From Rhynchonema sp. JSB1_4 (Eukaryota > Nematoda > Chromadorea > Monhysterida > Xyalidae), in assembly GCA_030248065.1 (NCBI GenBank), contig JASAMV010000456.1:1-64000 (forward strand): DNA of 64,000 nt, in the 5' to 3' direction. The notes under the pieces were generated by a model. It did not search any database. It was not told where the DNA came from and saw only the letters and a program-made list of their open reading frames with translations. Shown piece after piece: positions 24,884 through 37,633 of the stretch. Position numbers and translations under genes: made by a program. Position 1 is the stretch's first letter, and each line of letters opens with the position of its first letter.

Positions 24884-27800
24884 CTGAAATATCAGGGGGC
24901 AAGGGTACCTTTGTGGATCAGGGACACTATTTGCTGTGAAATTGATGTATAGACACGATTGCGACAAGGCATTTTCGGACACGATAAGTACAGAAAACAT
25001 TATTTACCTCATTTAGTGATAATGAAGGAGGCCAATGGGGGACGGACAAAGGGCCCACTGCATATGTAGGGTGTAGGGTTACAAAAAAGAGGCCCAAAAG
25101 TTCTGATCAAGAATGATAGAGAACGTGAACGTTGCGTTAGACCACAAGGAAATGAAATTGGATTAAGCCGGGGTTAAGAACACATCCAGAATCAAGAGAA
25201 TGAATTCCTCTACATCCGATAAAGGAATAACATGATAATAACAGGTGCGCACATTAATCTCGGAACAGGGCAGGGAAACATTCAATGAAATATACAGTTT
25301 TTGTGAGGATTTTTGCAGTCAAGGTGTGTACAGTGAAGGGACGTCTCTATTCATTCAGTCGCCCATTGAAGCGGGAAATCGGTCAAAGTCGTTAAAAACA
25401 TATAGTATGTACACCCGGCAGTACTTACAGACTTTGCGCATATTTTTGTACAGAATTTATGAAAAGTTATTTTTCGCGCTCGGCGCGCGCATGCAACACG
25501 CGGCTTTCGTGCATTATGCTGTAAATCTAGAGTTTTGTTATATATTTGTTTGTATTTCGTGTCATCACACTGGCCGAGGGCGAGAACTATCTAAAAATCC
25601 ATGAATGCGGAAAAGTAGCGCTACTTAGCATCGTTGCGTTTTATAAAGCAATGGCAGCTATAAAACATGGACAATTATTGTTTGTGAATGACACCTAAAC
25701 TGTACAGCAAGCAGTCAGCCTATCGGTAACATAAATCAAACCCGAATAAAATGTCTATCGTGTAAGGAATTTGGCAGTTTACAGCAAGGTACATTAAGTA
25801 CTTGTATATAATATCAATGCTATGGAATTGGCAGTCAACATTACAAAAGAAGCAGCATAATTTTCATTTTTCTCTCGCACTTGTATGCGTATACCTAACG
25901 TCACATGTTTGACTTTTGACTTAGAGCTGCACACCACCGTTTGGAAAACCGGTATACGAAAGCTGCACAATAACGATACCAAACCAAAAAGTGCATAAGT
26001 TTAATAGTGCACACCTGTAGCTCTGTACACACTGTTTTGTTGTAGTTTGTAGTGTTTTTTGTGGTAGTTTACATGTCAGCTACATATATACCACAGCAAA
26101 GACATCAGGAAGGAAGCTGCCTGCACTGCTTCTGTGCGCTTTTCAGAAATTATGCACAGCATTTCATATTTTTTTACGCTCGTGCTGCAAAAACTGGGAC
26201 GGTTTCATTTCAATCAAGAGAATTGCCGCAATCGTAATATTAGAGTTTTATGGCATTGTACCTATACACTTGAACCCGAGCATTGCTGAGTTAGGAATCC
26301 AATAGAAAAAATTTATGTCATCGAAAGTGTATAACGTTAGCTCATTTTTGCGGTAAAAATTTTTTTCTCAAACAAGGTGATTAAGTTCACCAATACTTTA
26401 TCTGAGACAATGACGACAGTATGGGAACGCTGATTTGAGCGAAATTCCAGTTTATTCGTTGAGACCGCAATCTGGGAACATACAAAAAAACACGACAACT
26501 TTCTGCGTGCAGCCCAGGCTTGTGTTTGCAGTTGCAATAGAGCGTGGAGCACACTCAGCAGCTGTGCACCACACGTTTCATACCGGAGGTTTCCACATAA
26601 AGCCCCAGGGGCTCTTAGCGGAAATTGGTGGAAGATGGTCCCTCCGACAGCCCTCGGGCGCCTAGCAGAAAATTGGTCATGTCTACACTGTTAGCCGGGA
26701 CATTTTACGAACGAACTTCAGGTGAACGTGGCAAAACAACCGAAAGACGATGTAAAACAGGAGTCGCTGGACATACTGATTAGAACGATTCAACTGGAGC
26801 CCCCGGGGCCTCAAGTGGAAAATTTTCCCGAGGGCTTTCGAGGGGGCTGTATGTAGAAAACTTCGCCACGTAATATGCAGTACATTAGTTGTTGATTTAC
26901 ATTGATGATGAAATTCGGTTTATGATAAAAAGAAGCCTATGATTAGAACGAGTTTTTCAGTGAGTTATGGGCTTATGTTTTCTCAGCAGTTTCGAAATGC
27001 CCCACTTCCCGTTATCAATAGACACCATGGCGTGAGTTATCCCCTTTTACAGAACAAAAATTATGCGTATCTTTTTCACAGGCGTTGGTTTATCACAACG
27101 CGGTTGTTTGGTTGGATAGTAGTTAATCGGCTTTTTGGTCCCTCAAACACAGGTGCCTACCAGGTACCAAAACAAGTGTATGGAAAACGATACGGTCACA
27201 AACGCCACATTACAGTTACACAGCATGTTTTATCAGTAGGTGGTCGGAACGCGCTTGAGTTTGAAACCGACATGAGACAAAAGTAATGTGCACTTTTATA
27301 CAAATGACATTTTTGGGAATCATGCTTTGCCGGTTTTGCTCAACAGCGCAACGCGAACAAGAACAAAGCGAAGCGGCACCTGGTAAAAAAAACAAACCGC
27401 AGAGAAAAACAGGCGGAACGCTATGGCATATAATGTATGAATGGATAAATGGAGAAAAAATGAGTGGCATTTTTGTATATATTTTTTAACAGAAGCATTC
27501 ATGTGAACGTTGTTACAGTTATAATACAATCACGTTACTGTAACATTTCGTCAAGGTTATACGATTACGAGCACAAATACGAATTATGCATGTTGCGGTT
27601 CTATCGGCAACTAACGTAACGGTACAGATTTTGGCAGCTCCATGCGACTGTTGCCGGTTTCAGTGACTTTCGACAAATGCGCACAGCCACACACACGCAC
27701 AACGACAACACCTTTTACCTCTGCCTGACCGCAGGCGTGGCTGCACGCGCTGTTGTTAGTCTTATAATCAGGCGCACTAATACTGATGTTAGATTTTGCT

Positions 27801-30800
27801 GAAAGGATGTTGGGTCCAAATATCTAGCAATGTTTTCGCCAATGCAAGTGCACTGAATACGCTGTCGGTGTACGTTAGAAAACACTTTGAAAAATCGGTG
27901 ACCACAATGCAGTCACAACTCTCTGGTTTCATTCACGTTCATGTGGGTGTGCGAACGAAAATTTGTATAATCAGGATTATCATGAAACGAAAATGACAAG
28001 TTGGCGGGATTAAGAAATGCACTTGTCTGAACGGGATTGAGGGAATTTAAAACTGGTCATGGGAATTACTGCTGGTCGATAATCCGATTTCTAAAAAGAA
28101 AATGCAGTGTGTATCATTGATAAATGAGAAAACAAGTAACGAACAAAATAGTGACTCAGACACTTCGTGATACTGATCTAAGAGCAACAGCAACACCTGT
28201 AGTAACACCGAGAGTTTCAGTTCAACCCAGACACATACAGAAAGGACACGAAACAAGGCTTCTTGTCAACACCCACAGTCATGCATGACCGAATGAGCAT
28301 TATTTTACAAAGAAATAAACAAAATAGTATACATTTAAAATAGTGCATATATGAGTCACCCAAACTTACTAACCGCGAAGCTTTTAGGCGTCGCTGTGGT
28401 CGTCATACTTTTTGAAGAAGTTTAGGGAAGTGTTTCGATAGTTTTGCGATCTTAAAAGCGTCGGGAATCCAAAGATCGGATAAATAAATATAATAGTTCG
28501 GTGTATATCGGTCGTCAGCTTTGGGTTTGCAGCGTTTGTAAATAAAAATAATTTGATTCGGAGAAATTAGATCATAGAATCATAATAAATTAATGCCGCG
28601 TGTTGAAGTTAATCGGCTCGGGACACATTGGTAGCAGCACATTATAATGTTCGTTACACACGCCGTAAATAATAAATTAATTGAATGGCAAAAATTGATC
28701 TGGAACACAAGATATGTCTTTCTGAAGGTATAATTGATGAAAGTTGTCATAGTCAGCCAAGCCAGCGCACATGAAATTCACGTTTTTACCGCAAAATACG
28801 CAAAAAATGACCACCCTCCAGCACACTTTGCATCGATAATAATAAAGACCTGACAATACATAATGACTGAGCGTTTTATAACCCGAGGCGGGAATTCCAC
28901 AATAATTCCAGTAATGTCGGTAATAATTCCAGTATCGTATGTATGTTTTGTGGATTGTGCGATGCACGCGCGCACACGCGGGTGTCAAAATGGGCAAACA
29001 TTTATCACCGCACGCCACTGAGCGACCATAGAATGAGCGCAGCATTGTCAAAATTATTCGTCTAAATGCATAAATATCGTCAACGCGGGTCACAAACCGA
29101 ACCAAACTGAACGTCTCTCTCTCCCTTGTCGGTTTGAAAAATGAGCGTCAATGCTCCACAACATCATTACGCTATGTTCAGTAAGAGATTATTATAATAG
29201 TAAGATAGAGACGCTATTTAGACACGGCGGCGTTCAAAAATGTAAAATGTGTAACGTTACATCATGAACAAAGCTGCTAGTTGTTTGTAACCTCAGCTCA
29301 TCAGCTCAAAGCTCGAACCAGTACGTAATACACCGGGGACCTTTGACCAAGCGTGAGCGTGAGTAGCGTCGTTTATAAACCCGCAAGCACTTGCTTGGCT
29401 GAGATGGGCAGCCAAGATTGACACATTTGATAGTCCATTCGGGACGGGTTAAATTTATCAAATTCAATATTGTAGTGGGTCTGGACTCTGGTATAGCCAA
29501 AGCATGGAGGTCATTTTAGGCGTTTTTAACTGGTACTACCCAATCTACTATGTACTGTATATACGTAATGGAGGTTGGTAATACGCCACGTCGCGTGTGT
29601 GGTACGATAAACGGCTAAAATGCGCCCATAAGCTACTCCAAAGGGCGTTGGGGCAATGACATTTTTGACATCAAGGCGGTGCGTCGCATGTATTGCAGCT
29701 GTCAGCGTGCATTTGTTTTGCATTACATATAAGCCGAAAAAAGCGCAAAAATGTCTTCGTCCAACGTATAAACATTACTTTGATGAGGTTTGTGTAGTAC
29801 TGCACGTATTTTTAAGTTGTTGTGGCTGTGGGTGGTGGGCCTGTCACTTGTAAGCTGAGATGTTTAAGCCGCCAAATAGAATTTTTGACGCCCAAATTTA
29901 CTGACGGTCATATGCGTATGCAAGCGTAGGAGTACCACACAAGGAACAAAAACAACAAGTTGTCTTTTTCTCATACATAAGGGGGTGTTAGTACGTACAT
30001 AAACCGTTTTGTCGTCTTGTCACACGTTGAGTGCTGGCGATGCGCTGAAACTTTTTTTGAAGAGCGGACGCCGCTGTACATGTATGTACATACACGCTAG
30101 AAGAATTAACTCAAAGAAAGAGAAAAGTTGGAGAAGGGATGCACCGACTGTTCTACATTGTGCGCGTTTTGTTTATGGGTGTTGTGTTGTGTGTAAGTGT
30201 ATACTATGGGGGAATTAGTTAGAGTCAGGCACCAAACTCGCTGTTGAGCGGCGCTCTGTGCAAAGCAAGTCAGTTGCTGCTTAATGTTAAACAAAAAGCA
30301 AAAAGTTTGTATGACTGCGCCGGCTCAACAAAATTGACAAGTATGGACTTCTCTGTGGCTGGTTGGACGCAGCTATCAGTCACCCGCACCCCGAACAGCC
30401 ATCATCAACTAATGCTAACTGCACGTTATTGGTCACTGTTGAGCGGATGAAGTTCGGACTTCTTATCAGCTTTTTGCATTTTTCAAGAGACACAGTTTCT
30501 CAGTTTTTCGGCTCTGGTTTATCAAAAAACTTAATGATGTTGTTTATCGATTTGCTGAAGCTGGCGAGGTGCCACAGACATCACAACACCAACCCCAGTT
30601 CAATCTAAACACTTGAGTCCGATTTTCAACCATGTCCACTTTTAGCTCCTCTTCTTATGCAAGAAACTTGCTTGCAGAGACGCAAATTCTTTTCGGATGC
30701 TGAGACTGAGAGATCGACAGCAAGCCAAGCCAACCACCAATGTATAGGCAAGACAAATTCTGAAGGCTAGCGCTGGAACCACAAGGTTCCTATTGTTTGG

Positions 30801-33244
30801 CATAAGTGGGCTCGAAGCTGGTACTCAATTGGGAGCCTTCGGTTGAGGTGTTGAAACCGTACTGGTGTAATGTGCTGAGATGTTAGAACGCAAATGCGAA
30901 GTGGGATGTAGTTTTCAACAACAGTGACAAAGTTTGCAACATTTCAGAACAGAACTACCGGACAACTATTGCACGGCACGCAAACTAGGGTTGGATTACT
31001 GCCATTACCAAATCAGAGTGTTACATAAAAACTCCCATCCATAACCCGCGATTTGACAGAAGCGCGCAAAAGCACCTAACCAAATCTGATGCGTCTTCAA
31101 CGCTTTGCTTGAACAAATAATAAAATGCGCATAAATGCCCCACAGGCAGATGCATAGACACCATCTCAACGCGGTTATGGTTTTGGTTTATAATCGGGAA
31201 AGTAAACGGAAAACGTTTATATTATGAGTTTTGCACCACTGAATCGTCCGAAGGCAGCCACAGGTCCGAACTTCGACCAAGTTTTCAATTTTATCACGGT
31301 TTATGACGCGCAAACGAGTGTACACATCACGGCTGACTGAATTGGCACGTTGTGCCTGTCCGGTTTCGAACAAGAACTTGCCGCGGCTGAGACAAGAAAC
31401 GGCGGTGATAATAATCATAAAATAGCCATAATTCGGCAGCCCAAGGTGCCTGTTCACGACGCGGGGGGCTGATTTGAGTGTTAGGTGCGTCAGTAAAACG
31501 TTCGGAAGGTACACGACTGCATAAATTCTTGATACTTCTCTGTAGTAGGCGGGATTTCGCATTTATTCGCAAAACCACCGTGTTCTTATTGTAACAGACG
31601 TTATGTCACAGTCCTGTGCGTTCTTCATACTTTCACACTTGTCGGCAATATGATTGAACGATAAAGGTGTTAGATGCGCGCAGATTTTCCGGGCGGCGTG
31701 ACAAGTCAATTGGGGATTAGATAGTGCGGTCAATATACAACTTTATGAATTTAGGCTGTAAATTGGTGTAACATCGTTTTCACACGAATTACGGTTCACG
31801 ATTATGAATACATATGTGAGTGCTTTGATAAAGACTGTCATGTGGTCACAACTGTGCACTTGAACTGTCCGTCATCTTATGAATTGCTTTGGTGTACTTG
31901 GTGACCGTTGTATGTTACCGCACCTACATTTACTGTAGTGTACTAGTGAGTGACCTACAATACAAGGGCGGATCCAGGGGGCACAGGGGCCATGGCCCCC
32001 CTGTGGTCCATTTGGCCCCTGAAGGGGGCCACCATTTCGGAAGGAAGAAGGAAAAAGGACCCCTAAAACGCAAGATTTTCACTCTCATACACTACAAAAG
32101 TCCAAAAATCGTGCGCTTCGCGCGTCGGATACACCAGTTTTCAATGAAATTTGGCGTTCGCGCGCGTAAAAAGTGCCAAAAATTTCGCGCGCCTCGCGCG
32201 CATTGTCACTTTTTCTCTAATATTTGTGTAAAAAACGCGGAATTCCAAACAAGCACTGGATAAAAATGACTTTTCGGAATTGGCCCCTCCCTTGGCCAAA
32301 AGCTGGATCCGCCACTGGTGACCTATGTATGTACCTATTCAGAGCCCAGCATTCACCGTGCTAATTAGGCCAGCAGCAGAGTACATTCTGCAGTACAATA
32401 TTCACAGAGGGCTTCTTTCTGTTAAGGGTCATGTGAAGGAGGCGCATAAACTGCATTTTGAATGTGGTGTTCATGCTGGCTGCGGTACTTTTACCAACCG
32501 ACCGAGGGGAAAGTTTGGTCTGAGGGCAGTTTTGCGTCGTTTGTGCGGTAACATTATTTACACATGTGAGAACAACACATTGTTGTGTTCTCCAGTGGAC
32601 TGAATTACCTATACTTATATGCTCATTAGCTCAGCCTAAGGCTAAAACTTATGCAAGCCTGAGCCCCAGACCGCTGGGATGGCCAGCTTCAACAGTAGCT
32701 TTCCGAGCACACCCATGGTACACTCAAAGCAGGTGCAGAAGGATAACCTTGTTGGCATACGCTCAGCTGCTTATGATGGTTGCGCGGTAACGAACTTTGT
32801 TTGTCATGGAAACGTGTGTGTGAGTTTCGAAACGATAGAGGCTGATTATGGGGTGAGGGGGTGATAAAACCAGGGGATAAAACATATAATATGCAACCGT
32901 CTATCACATGTACCCCACAATTTTTTGTCAATCACAAGAGGTTGGATGTATAGCAGAAGACATAGGGAGTATATGCCTTTACTGTTCGCTTCATTTGGCT
33001 CGTCCATATTGCCCGTGCTTGAGTCCAAAACGTGAGAGTTCAAAGTGTGCATGTGCAATGCACTAAGTTACCTAAGTTTGACGTTTTGAAAAATGATTTA
33101 CACAAACGTCAGCTTCGTACACAAAGCTGATTCAAAATAAACCTGAGCAGCACGATGGATTATGAAACCATTGGTTTGTTAATAGCCGCAACTTTTTTCA
33201 ATCAATTCATGATATAATCAGTCTATTTCATCAAATTTCCTCAG
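24884..33244. other. 8.4 kb with no gene recognised (upstream of CAS and of the small membrane protein)
   Basis: The region should contain the first exon and promoter of the CAS gene (minus strand) and the first exon of the membrane protein (plus strand), which diverge from it. Open frames here are short, AT-rich and without family features, and none shows a run of phase-matched exons. It holds one clear hAT-like element (31958-32317). A near-repeat of GCCCCxGGGGCxTC followed by GGAAAxTT occurs around 26600 and 26800. I see no RNA gene. Confidence 0.5.
31958..32317. mobile_element. hAT-like MITE with GGCGGATCC ends
   Basis: Perfect 8-bp target duplication GTGACCTA at 31950-31957 and 32318-32325. 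The right end is GCTGGATCCGCCACTG; the left end has the inverse GGCGGATCCAG a few bases in. Inner sequence is symmetric (ATGGCCCCCC, TTGGCCCCT near the left; TTGGCCCCTCCCTTGGCC near the right). A related fragment (GGCCCTTCCTTGGCC ... GCTGGATCCGCC) lies at about 54145-54178. Confidence 0.85.
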
Positions 33245-34803
33245 CGTTCCAGACTTGGTCAATACAACGATCCCTTTGGTGGTCACTTGCAACAAAACCG
33301 TCGATTTCCTTATTTGGGAGGTCAAATGTCAATGTTACACCGACTATGACTACTGTGCGTAGAAGAGTTTGTTCAAAAAAATTACCATTATACAAAAAAA
33401 ATTTTTAACTTTACTTCAGGCGTGAAAACGTGTGAGAATCGCTGCATTCAGACCGAAGGCTGTTATGGCTCATTCGATGCCGATAAGCTCTACTATATTT
33501 GTGACCCCGAAAAGCAGCTCATATGGTTTCTGCTGTATTTGTGAGTAGTTTGATGACTCAAAATCTTTTATAGGTAATGCATAATATTTTAAACAATTCA
33601 AGATAAGGTTACGTAGGTATCGGACGGACCTGGCTTCACTTGGGACTGTATCTATGCTTTGAACGCAAGTCGACTGGCATGGACTTGGCTTGGAAATAGG
33701 GAAATTCTGGCTGAGGTGTCTTTTGTGCTAGAGTTTACGCACTTTCGACCAGTGTAAAAGTTGTTCTCCTGCACCAAATGAGCAATTCTTATGCTGGTCG
33801 AAATTAGTGCGCCTACTCTATCACAAAATACTGCTCAATCAAAATATGCCTATATGCCCAAAGCAGAAGCCAGGCCATGCCAATGGACTTGACTTAAAAG
33901 TTGATACGGCCCTGGTGATCGGATGGGACCTTGATCAAGTGACTTCGTCGAAGTGAGATTATTTGTAGATTTGATACTGGTCCCACACTGGGATTACTCA
34001 TCGCTCGCGATCTCAAAATACCGTCAATCCGAAGAAAGTCATCTAGGCGGATCCAATCATCGAGTGTGATGTTGTTCTAAATGTGCAGATTGACCTATGG
34101 CTTGGTCAGCGTTGCATGGGTCAGCTTCATTATCTGCATTCCGATAGTGGTCACGTGTTGCTGTTGTTGCTGTCCCTGTTGTCCCGTGTTTCGCGCCTGG
34201 AAACACAAACGACAATGCAAATTTCAAGTTCAGGTTGGACTACGTTTTTTTGCAACAAAAATATTTCGCAAAAAGTCAAATAAACACGCACAGGAATATA
34301 GCGACTCAGAACAGAACTGCAACGAGTTCTTTTGCAGGTTTTCTTCTGCTAGTTTCAAAACTCAGACCATTCGCGAGGTCTCACAGTTTAACTCTGGGTT
34401 TGGGGGTTGTATCAGACACGTGAAGTTAAGAATAAGATGATATAAGAATAATATGATCTAAGAATAAAAGCATTTTTTGTGGTTATCTTCACAGTGTCAA
34501 ACATTTACTGCGGGCAGATGTGTTTCAAACATCGGTCCAACTTGTCGACGATCATAAAAGCCAAATGAACACCAGGTGCCACAAATGGAGCCAGCGAATG
34601 AGGTTGTGATATTTCACATTCCCCCACCGACCGCCCCGAGCGCGCCTCCGTTGGACAGTCAGAATGCACATAATCATCGTCGCAGTAGTTTCAATCCCAA
34701 TCGTCACCACCGACCCCCCAGTGCCCCGCCCCCATATCCGGGCCAAGCTGTCGGTGGGGGTTGGATGAATGGAATGAACATGCCTGGAACCGTGCATCAG
34801 TGA
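33245..34803 (+). CDS. Small Cys-rich type I membrane protein with PPxY tail (four exons seen, signal-peptide exon missing)
   Basis: Exons 33245-33354, 33420-33540, 34089-34233 and 34576-34803 (TGA) join with agreeing phases to about 200 residues. The ectodomain has two N-glycosylation sequons (NTT, NKT) and eight or so cysteines (CQCYTDYDYC, CENRC, GCYGSF). One membrane segment follows (GLVSVAWVSFIICIPIVV), then an unusual run CCCCCCPCCP just inside the membrane, a basic patch (RAWKHKRQCK), and a proline-rich tail with PPPTAPSAPPL and PSAPPPYPGQ. The layout resembles Shisa, VOPP1 and WBP1 proteins, which bind WW-domain ubiquitin ligases through PPxY, but the cysteine spacing does not let me assign any of them. 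The exon before 33245, ending in phase 2, was not found. Confidence 0.75.
33618..33925. repeat. Large imperfect hairpin in an intron of the membrane-protein gene
   Basis: The halves are complementary in blocks: GACCTGGCTTC / GAAGCCAGGCC, CATGGACTTGGCTT / GGACTTGACTT, and the core CACTTTCGACCAGTGTAAAAGTTG (33741-33764) against CAATTCTTATGCTGGTCGAAATTAGTG (33785-33811). The same core word is dispersed through the window. The structure suggests a foldback or palindromic MITE. Confidence 0.55.
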
Positions 34804-35600
34804 CTGCCTGTTTTGCTGGAAGGCTTGGATGTGATGTTATTACTTATTATGAAATCTCGAATGTTTGCCTGCTGATATTGTTGTGCCCAAATTTTCAAAA
34901 TTTTGTAAATGGGTGTCCAGCGATGAAGGAATGTGAAAGAAAAGTCGAAATTGCATAATGCTCAGATCGTGTTGTGGTGTGGCGCGTAAACATTATTGTG
35001 TGTGTCAGTTGTGTAACGTTGTCAGTATTATAATATTGAATTATTATATTCATGCAAATGTACTCCAACTCTTTATGTAATTGGTGCCGGCTAAATTGTA
35101 AAACCCTAGCTATTCATCGTTACTGTCACGCCTCGAGCGGTTGTTGATGCTTACCCTTTTCGTGTCTGAAAACGAAATAAAGTGCTAATACTACTACTAC
35201 TACTACTGCTGAATGCTGAATGCCAACTATTCATATTTATTCATACGAGAACGAAAATTCCTACACACATCTGTATATCTTTGTGACTATCAAACCGAGG
35301 GATTTTGCACCACTGCTCTTGTCATATTAGCGGAATAAAATGAATGTTTGAAAGTAGGCAAGGCATGCATGTCCATTATGATTTTATTATTCCAAGAGTG
35401 GAACAGATTTGTTATCGAGACTATCGGAGACCAACCGATCAACTCGTCCTTATTGCGTGGGCTAATTTGTAGTTTGTCAGAGTTGTTTGAAACACGAGCG
35501 GATTTTTGCTGCTGGACCAGGTTCAACAATTTATTTTCGCTCATGTCACGTCTAGAAGCAAAAGCACATTGTGACCAGCATGAGAATCCAAAGCAATAAA
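34804..35600. other. 3' region of the membrane-protein gene; no other gene
   Basis: Contains AATAAA at 35176-35181, 370 bp after the stop, followed by a short (CTA)n run near 35190-35208. Nothing else is recognised. Confidence 0.4.
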
Positions 35601-36020
35601 AATACTGTGCCGGGAAGACTCATTATAAATAAAACGGATTAAACGGATTAACCGGATTAAACGGATTTTTGCGTGCTGGGGGGAAGACTCATTATTTCTT
35701 TGAAAATAAAACGGATTAAACGGAATCCAGCTGGAGCTTGGTCCTGAACCAATGTTTGGGCTCAGGCTTGAGCTCAGGCTTAGGCTTAGGCTTACGCTCA
35801 CGTTTAGGCATATATGTTGGCTTCAGTCTTGCCTCAGGCTTAAGCTTAGGCTGAATACACGCCGGTCACATACAACATGCATAATGAGTCTTCCTGGGAA
35901 ACGGCCCTGGGGGGAAAACTCATTACGAGGATTCCGTTTAATCCGTTTTATTTTCAAAGAAATAATGAGTCTTCCCGCCAGAGCCTCTGCAGGATAAACT
36001 GATTACAATAGTAATGAGTC
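35600..36020. repeat. Foldback repeat with GGAAGACTCATTA words and a degenerate TTAGGC tract
   Basis: GGGAAGACTCATTATTTCTTTGAAAATAAAACGGATTAAACGGAATCC (35687-35731 region) recurs as its inverse at about 35930-35975, giving an arm of over 40 bp. Between the arms lies a degenerate hexamer tract rich in GGCTTAGGCTTAGGCTT (35760-35850). Short GGATTAAAC tandems occur at 35634-35668. The motif GACTCATTAC/G recurs at least five times. Confidence 0.7.
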
Positions 36021-36913
36021 TTCCATCAACCAAAAATACTCCAATACCATCAATAATGCCATGCCATTGGGGCCACCAAAATTCATTCCGAGAAAGCCAG
36101 TTGGCCTAGGCGAAAGAAAAGCGAAATTCACAAAGGGGTACCGTATTGTCGGTTGTCGGAAATAGAACCCCCCCCATTAATTGACCCCCCCCCCATTAAT
36201 TGAACCCCCCTAAATGGCTCGAAATCAATAATAGAACCCCCCATTAATTGACTCCCCCATTAATAGAACCCCACCCCAACCTTCACCGTGCTGTTTTTGG
36301 TTGGTTTAAAATTTCTCTGGTACGTTTTGTCGTTTGTTCATTCATGATTATCATTGTGTTACGTACACTCGTTTATTTTTCAGGTGTTTTCCGGATCTCG
36401 TTGTAGGTCTTTGCGTGAGCTTGCAAATAAAATTTGAAAATTTGTACCACAGACTACCGTAAAAACCTAAATACAGCTCCCCCGGAATAGAGCCCCCCCC
36501 CCGTAATACAGCCCCCAAAAAGGGGTCAGTGAATTAATAGAGCCCCCCTAAGTAACATCCCCTATACAGTAGTGTATTAAGGCTTGATAGTGGTGCACAG
36601 GTACACTTATGCACGTTTGTTGTTCGTTCAGAGCACATAATACGCCTCTTACAGAGGTCGCAATCGGGCCGGGTTTGGCCGGCCCGGCCCGGCCCGAGCC
36701 CCCAAATCTCCGGCCCGGCCCGGCCCGACCCGTACCCCCAAATCTCCGGCCCGGCCCGGCCCGAACACCCAAATCTCCGGCCCGGCCCGGCCCGACTTTT
36801 TTGGCTCAGATTTTAACCCAATTTTTGTCATAATTTTTGCGATTTTTGAATCTATTTTTTGGCTGAAAATTCATTGTTTTCCATGAAAAAGTCGCCAGAT
36901 AGACAATACCAAT

Positions 36914-37292
36914 CAGTGTAGTTCCTGGTCCGGCGCGGCGGTTAGTGTAGTGTACCTACCCCTTTTTTCCGTGCGGCGGTTAGTGTACCTCCCTGGGGGG
37001 GAAGACCCAAATCCAGGAAAAAGTCACTTTTTGAGGTAGAAAATTTGACCGATTTTTACCCCTTTTTGGAAAGAATTCTCCATAAAAAGGGTATTTTGGC
37101 GACTTTTGACATCATTGACCTAAAAATCACCCATTTTAGGCCTAAAAATGCCCATTTTAGGCCTAAAAATGCCGATTTTAGGCAAAAATTGAGGCGGTTA
37201 GTGTACCTGGCGCGGCGGTTAGTGTAACCTTGGTCGCGGCGGTTAGTGTACCTTAGGGGGGGACCCCCCTCCCCCCCCCAGGAACTACACTG
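36914..37292. mobile_element. CAGTGTAGTTCCTGG-family hAT-like MITE
   Basis: Complete copy: starts CAGTGTAGTTCCTGGTCCGG, ends CCAGGAACTACACTG, with a perfect 8-bp target duplication ATACCAAT (36906-36913, 37293-37300). The interior has GCGGCGGTTAGTGTA words near both ends and three TTTTAGG units in the middle. 379 bp, no coding capacity. Confidence 0.9.
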
Positions 37293-37296
37293 ATAC

Positions 37297-37633
37297 CAAT
37301 GGTGTGGCTGGGGGTCCCCCCTTGGTACAGCAGGTAGGTAAGGTAGATGACGCGCCATCCTGGTACAGTAGGTAGGTCGCCGCCCCCCGGCTGGCACAGT
37401 AGGTTGCTATTTTTGGCTCAGAATGGTATAAAATCGATATTTTTCACTCCAAATAATCGAAAAATCGCGCGCTGCGCGTGAAATGAGATTTTTAGAGTGC
37501 ATTTTCATCTAAACTTAGACATAAAAAATTTTGTTCCCCCCAAGCTCGGCAGGTACAGTACAGTAGGTAGGTTGATTGCAGGCCTTTCTGGTGGTAAGTA
37601 GGTTGATTGCACGCCTGGGTAGCCACACCACTG
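37297..37633. mobile_element. CArTGGTGTGGCT-family hAT-like MITE
   Basis: Left end CAATGGTGTGGCTGGGGG, right end GTAGCCACACCACTG. The pre-insertion flanks are GACAATAC (just before the neighbouring element) and GACAATGC (after the right end), 7 of 8 equal. Carries repeated GGTACAGTAGGTAGG words. A sister copy in the other orientation is 39076-39821 and a partial one ends at 8221. Confidence 0.78.

Noticed and set aside
28677..29105. 142-codon open frame on the minus strand
   Set aside because: No family features, built partly of repeated TAATTCCAGTA words, no phase-matched neighbours; treated as chance.
31188..31562. 124-codon open frame on the minus strand in the gene-free region
   Set aside because: No recognisable domain or compositional sign of coding, and no supporting exons around it.
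31889..32263. 124-codon frame on the plus strand starting from TTG
   Set aside because: It runs straight through the hAT-like element 31958-32317; the second half is transposon sequence.
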